A DNA stretch of 64,000 bases from DASZHJ01 sp963735465 (lineage in GTDB: Bacteria > Pseudomonadota > Alphaproteobacteria > ATCC43930 > CGMCC-115725): the NCBI GenBank assembly GCA_963735465.1, contig CAVTLA010000001.1, positions 558,001 through 622,000 of the forward strand, written 5' to 3'. Below the pieces are notes generated by a model. It saw only the letters and a program-made list of their open reading frames with translations, was not told the origin of the DNA and made no database searches. A program made the position numbers and the translations under genes. The stretch's first letter is position 1. Each line of letters begins with the position of its first letter. Shown here in pieces: positions 61,561-64,000 of the stretch.

Positions 61561-63064
61561 TCGAGGGCCTTTCCGGGCTCGGCGTCGCCGCCTGAACCTC
61601 GCGGATGATGGGCAGCAGAACATCGATCGCGGGCGTGGTCTCCACCGATGAGACCGTCGCCGTCTGATCGCTGAGGAGGCGTGGCAGCCGTTTGACGACC
61701 ACGCGCATGCCCGGCATGAAGCGAGCGATATCGGCGCAGAGGATCTCGCCCGCGGCCTTTGCCATCGCGTATTCCGTCAGGTCGCGCGGCCGCCGCTCGA
61801 CGGCGATGGAGGAGGGATAGAAGACCGACAGGCCTGCGGTCGAGCAGGGCGCCAGGGCGGCGCAGAGGTCGTGGAAGCCCGCGACGTAAACCGCCAGGAA
61901 ATCGCGGAGCGCCGCAGCCTCGAAGAGTCCGGTCTTGCGTCGGAATATCTGGCTGGTGGCGAAGTAATAGACCTGCGTCGGGTGGTCCGGCAGCACCGCC
62001 AGCTGCGGCGCCGCCGGCAGTGTCGCGTCGTAGGGCAGGGTCTCGCATCGGGCACCCGTCTCGGCAATCTCGCGCCGGACCGCCTCGGCGTCCGCCGCAC
62101 CCCTGGCATAGGTGATGGTGGGATGGCCACCGCCGGCTGCGATGAGCTTCGCGGTCAGCTCGCCCAGGCCGCGTGATCCGCCGACGATCAAGACCCGCTG
62201 GCCGGCGAATTCGCCGGGCGACACGTGGGCGGCTGCCGCGGCGAAGCTCATCTGCCGTACCGGCGGGTGGCGCAGGAAGGCCTCGGCGGTGCCGGCCAGG
62301 CCGCGGCCCTCCACCTGCATGCGCACCAGCCGGAACCGCGGGTCTATCTCGGTGACGTGATAGTCGATGTTGGGCGCATCGGGGACCGGGACGAAATCGA
62401 CCGCGAGCGTGCCGAAAATCGAATGCAGCCCCGGGCATTCCATGCCGACGAGATAGGAGAGGGCGGCGAGGCCGAGGAGGCGGGGTGGCTGGATCCAGGC
62501 CGCGGCCGCCGGGAAGGCCTCTGCGACCCCGTGCGCCGTCGCTGCGCCCCGTACGAGCCCGTGCCTGCCTGGCATATCCCCCAGATCGAGCTCGAGGGGC
62601 TGACGGCGCTCCTGCAGGGTCTGGGCGCCACCCCTGTGGGACTGTTTCGCGTCCGCCCGCGCCGGAAGGTCAGCAAAGGCGATGCGCAGCGTCGCCAGCG
62701 TCGTTCCGTCGATTTCCACGCGCAGGCTGGCCTCGTCGGCGGTGCGTCGGAGGAGGCGGATAGACGGCGTGTCGCCCACGTAGACCGGCTTCATGAAGCG
62801 CGCCTGAAGCGCACGGGGATCGGGCAGGAGCGATCCCTGCCGCGCCATCGCATCAAGGCACCAGAGAACGAGATGTATCCCGTGCACCACCGCTGCGCCG
62901 GCCTGGGTGCGCCGCGCTGCGACGGGATCCATGTGCATGGGATTGCGGTCGCCGGAGAGATCCGCGAACCGCTCCTGATCCGCAATGGAGAAGGTCCGGA
63001 TTGCGAGGACGGCCGGCCGATCGCCACGTGCCGGATCCGTGGAAGGGGAGGGGGTTGGCCGCAC
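61541..63064 (-). CDS. MaoC-like hydratase/SDR fusion protein
   Basis: 507-residue two-part protein. The N-terminus (residues 20-135) is a MaoC/hot-dog domain with ERFADLSGDRNPMHMDPVAA, the hydratase signature D-x-N-P-x-H-x-D and VVHGIHLVLW; a middle stretch (about 150-300) is another hot-dog-like part, and the C-terminus (about 305-490) is an SDR with VLIVGGSRGLGELTAKLIAA, VYYFATSQIFRRK and the Y-x-x-x-K pair in LTEYAMAKAAGEILCA. So one chain could hydrate and oxidise or reduce an acyl substrate. Its place between glycan genes suggests an unusual acyl decoration. Starts with ATG or GTG at 63064; ends by overlapping the glycosyltransferase gene. Confidence 0.75.
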   Translation of the reverse strand: MRPTPSPSTDPARGDRPAVLAIRTFSIADQERFADLSGDRNPMHMDPVAARRTQAGAAVVHGIHLVLWCLDAMARQGSLLPDPRALQARFMKPVYVGDTPSIRLLRRTADEASLRVEIDGTTLATLRIAFADLPARADAKQSHRGGAQTLQERRQPLELDLGDMPGRHGLVRGAATAHGVAEAFPAAAAWIQPPRLLGLAALSYLVGMECPGLHSIFGTLAVDFVPVPDAPNIDYHVTEIDPRFRLVRMQVEGRGLAGTAEAFLRHPPVRQMSFAAAAAHVSPGEFAGQRVLIVGGSRGLGELTAKLIAAGGGHPTITYARGAADAEAVRREIAETGARCETLPYDATLPAAPQLAVLPDHPTQVYYFATSQIFRRKTGLFEAAALRDFLAVYVAGFHDLCAALAPCSTAGLSVFYPSSIAVERRPRDLTEYAMAKAAGEILCADIARFMPGMRVVVKRLPRLLSDQTATVSSVETTPAIDVLLPIIREVQAATPSPERPSITARDR

Positions 63065-63080
63065 CCTTATGCTGTCGGCG

Positions 63081-63867
63081 TCAGAAGGCGCCGGTGCGCC
63101 GGGTAACGACGATCACGGTCCGACAGAGGATGGAGAGGTCGAGGGCGAAGGACCAGTCGTTGGCGTACTGCTGATCGTAGAAGACCCGCCGCCGGTAATC
63201 GACGCGGTTGCGCCCGCTGACCTGCCAGACGCCGGTCATTCCCGGCCGGCAGGCGCAGTAGCTCTGGAACCCCTTGCCGTAGCGCTCGATTTCCTCGGCG
63301 ACGATCGGCCGGGGGCCGACCAGAACTCATTTGGCCGGTAAGCACATTGAACAGCTGCGGCAGCTCATCGAGGCTGCTGACGCGCAGGAAACGTCCGATC
63401 CGCGTGATCCGCGGGTCCGCCTTGAGCTTGAAGTCGTCGCTCCACTCCTGCCGGGCCGCCGGGTCGGACAGCAGCACATCGGCCAGCGCCTGTTCGGCAT
63501 TGGGGACCATGGACCGAAATTTCCAGCATCGGAACGAACCGCCGTCGGGGCTGACGCGCCGGTGGCCAAACAGGGCAGGGCCGCCGTCCAACCGCACCAG
63601 CGCCGCGATGATCAGCATCAGCGGCGCCATAAAAACGATAAGGAGGATGCCCACTGCGAGATCGAACAGACGCTTCCGACGACGGAATTTCGGCGGTTTC
63701 GTCGTTGCCGCCGGTTCGTCGACGGCAGGGAAATCGCTCTCAATCATATGCGGTCGCCAAGCCGTCTCATCGGCGGCGAGCCATGACATGAGAGCAAAAT
63801 CCACTTCCGAATTCTTGCCTCTGAATGTTTTCAGCGGAGCCATTCGGTTGCCTGCGTGGGGACTCAT
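63081..63867 (-). pseudogene. Undecaprenyl-phosphate sugar phosphotransferase (WcaJ/ExoY type), frameshifted
   Basis: Priming enzyme that loads the first sugar-1-phosphate onto undecaprenyl phosphate. The first frame has the membrane hairpin LFDLAVGILLIVFMAPLMLI, the SFRCWKFRSMVPNAEQ motif and RITRIGRFLRVSSLDELPQL, then breaks after FNVLTGQMSS. The other frame gives LVGPRPIVAEEIERYGKGFQ and YCACRPGMTGVWQVSGRNRV to VTRRTGAF, stopping at 63081. One T too many near 63325 explains it (MSLVGPRP expected). The start is uncertain: ATG 63867 or GTG 63891. An imperfect palindrome GTGTTC-N8-GAACAC lies upstream at 63933-63952. It is the first gene of the glycan locus seen from this side, and a single-base error is likely. 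Confidence 0.87.
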
Positions 63868-63932
63868 CACGACGAGTTGTGCGACCCGCACCGACGCTCT
63901 CGACCATATCTCAGCCGAAGTTGCAGTTTATA

Positions 63933-63952
63933 GTGTTCAACCATCCGAACAC
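63933..63952. promoter_or_regulatory. Inverted repeat upstream of priming transferase
   Basis: GTGTTC-AACCATCC-GAACAC, six-base perfect arms, 66 bases before ATG 63867, in an otherwise gene-free 133-base stretch. Candidate operator for the priming gene. Confidence 0.4.
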
Positions 63953-64000
63953 AGGGATGTCACATCCGGCATCCGGCAACGGCGGACAATGCTCTCGAGA

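Noticed and set aside
1..64000. tRNA, rRNA, CRISPR array, transposase or phage genes
   Set aside because: Looked for cloverleaf-like ends, regularly spaced repeats and transposase or integrase motifs; none seen.

Overview
The window looks like a chromosomal stretch of a high-GC alphaproteobacterium. This is an inference from overall composition (about 65-70% GC in most coding lines), from gene families (several CaiB/BaiF CoA-transferases, TRAP transporter, PoxB plus CydAB-type oxidase) and from dense ATGA-overlapping operons; no rRNA, tRNA or phylogenetic marker is present to fix the genus. No CRISPR array, insertion sequence, integrase or tRNA was seen.

Region by region: (1) 1-4107, minus strand, a YtcA-HlyD-FUSC-TolC tripartite efflux operon of the MdtNOP type. 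(2) 4324-10494, minus strand, two PoxB-type pyruvate:quinone oxidoreductases flanking a cyanide-insensitive-type bd quinol oxidase (cydAB). Both poxB genes are preceded by copies of the same 87-bp element carrying a CCCCC-N4-GGGGG palindrome. (3) 11291-20467, a large MalT/LAL-type LuxR regulator divergent from an acyl-CoA operon (acyl-CoA dehydrogenase, CoA-transferase, 3-hydroxyacyl-CoA dehydrogenase, YWTD propeller protein, permuted CoA-transferase); two more CCCCC-N4-AGGGG sites lie here. (4) 20775-27364, TetR with an MFS exporter and twin operators, LysR divergent from a glutathione transferase, two MaoC-like dehydratases with an SDR, and a serine hydrolase. (5) 27521-34401, a polyamine/iron-type ABC importer with duplicated binding proteins, an SDR and a Gfo/Idh oxidoreductase. 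(6) 34380-42884, a carboxylate uptake and catabolism locus (CoA-transferase, maleate isomerase-like enzyme, fused TRAP transporter with its binding protein, MFS symporter, hydroxyacid dehydrogenase, amidohydrolase) sharing a TTGCATGAAATTGC-type operator. (7) 43045-63867, a surface-polysaccharide locus: two MBOAT/SGNH O-acylation pairs, an acyltransferase-3, glycosyltransferase, methyltransferases, a flippase, a CDP-sugar pathway (cytidylyltransferase, epimerase, C-methyltransferase, SAF-domain oxidoreductase), a GT-C transferase, a MaoC-SDR fusion and a priming sugar-phosphate transferase.

Six genes are interrupted, every time in a way that removing one base repairs: TolC, FUSC, 3-hydroxyacyl-CoA dehydrogenase, Gfo/Idh, hydroxyacid dehydrogenase and the sugar transferase. 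The uniform direction suggests residual single-base insertion errors in the assembly more than real gene decay, and gene calls at those points should be read with that in mind.
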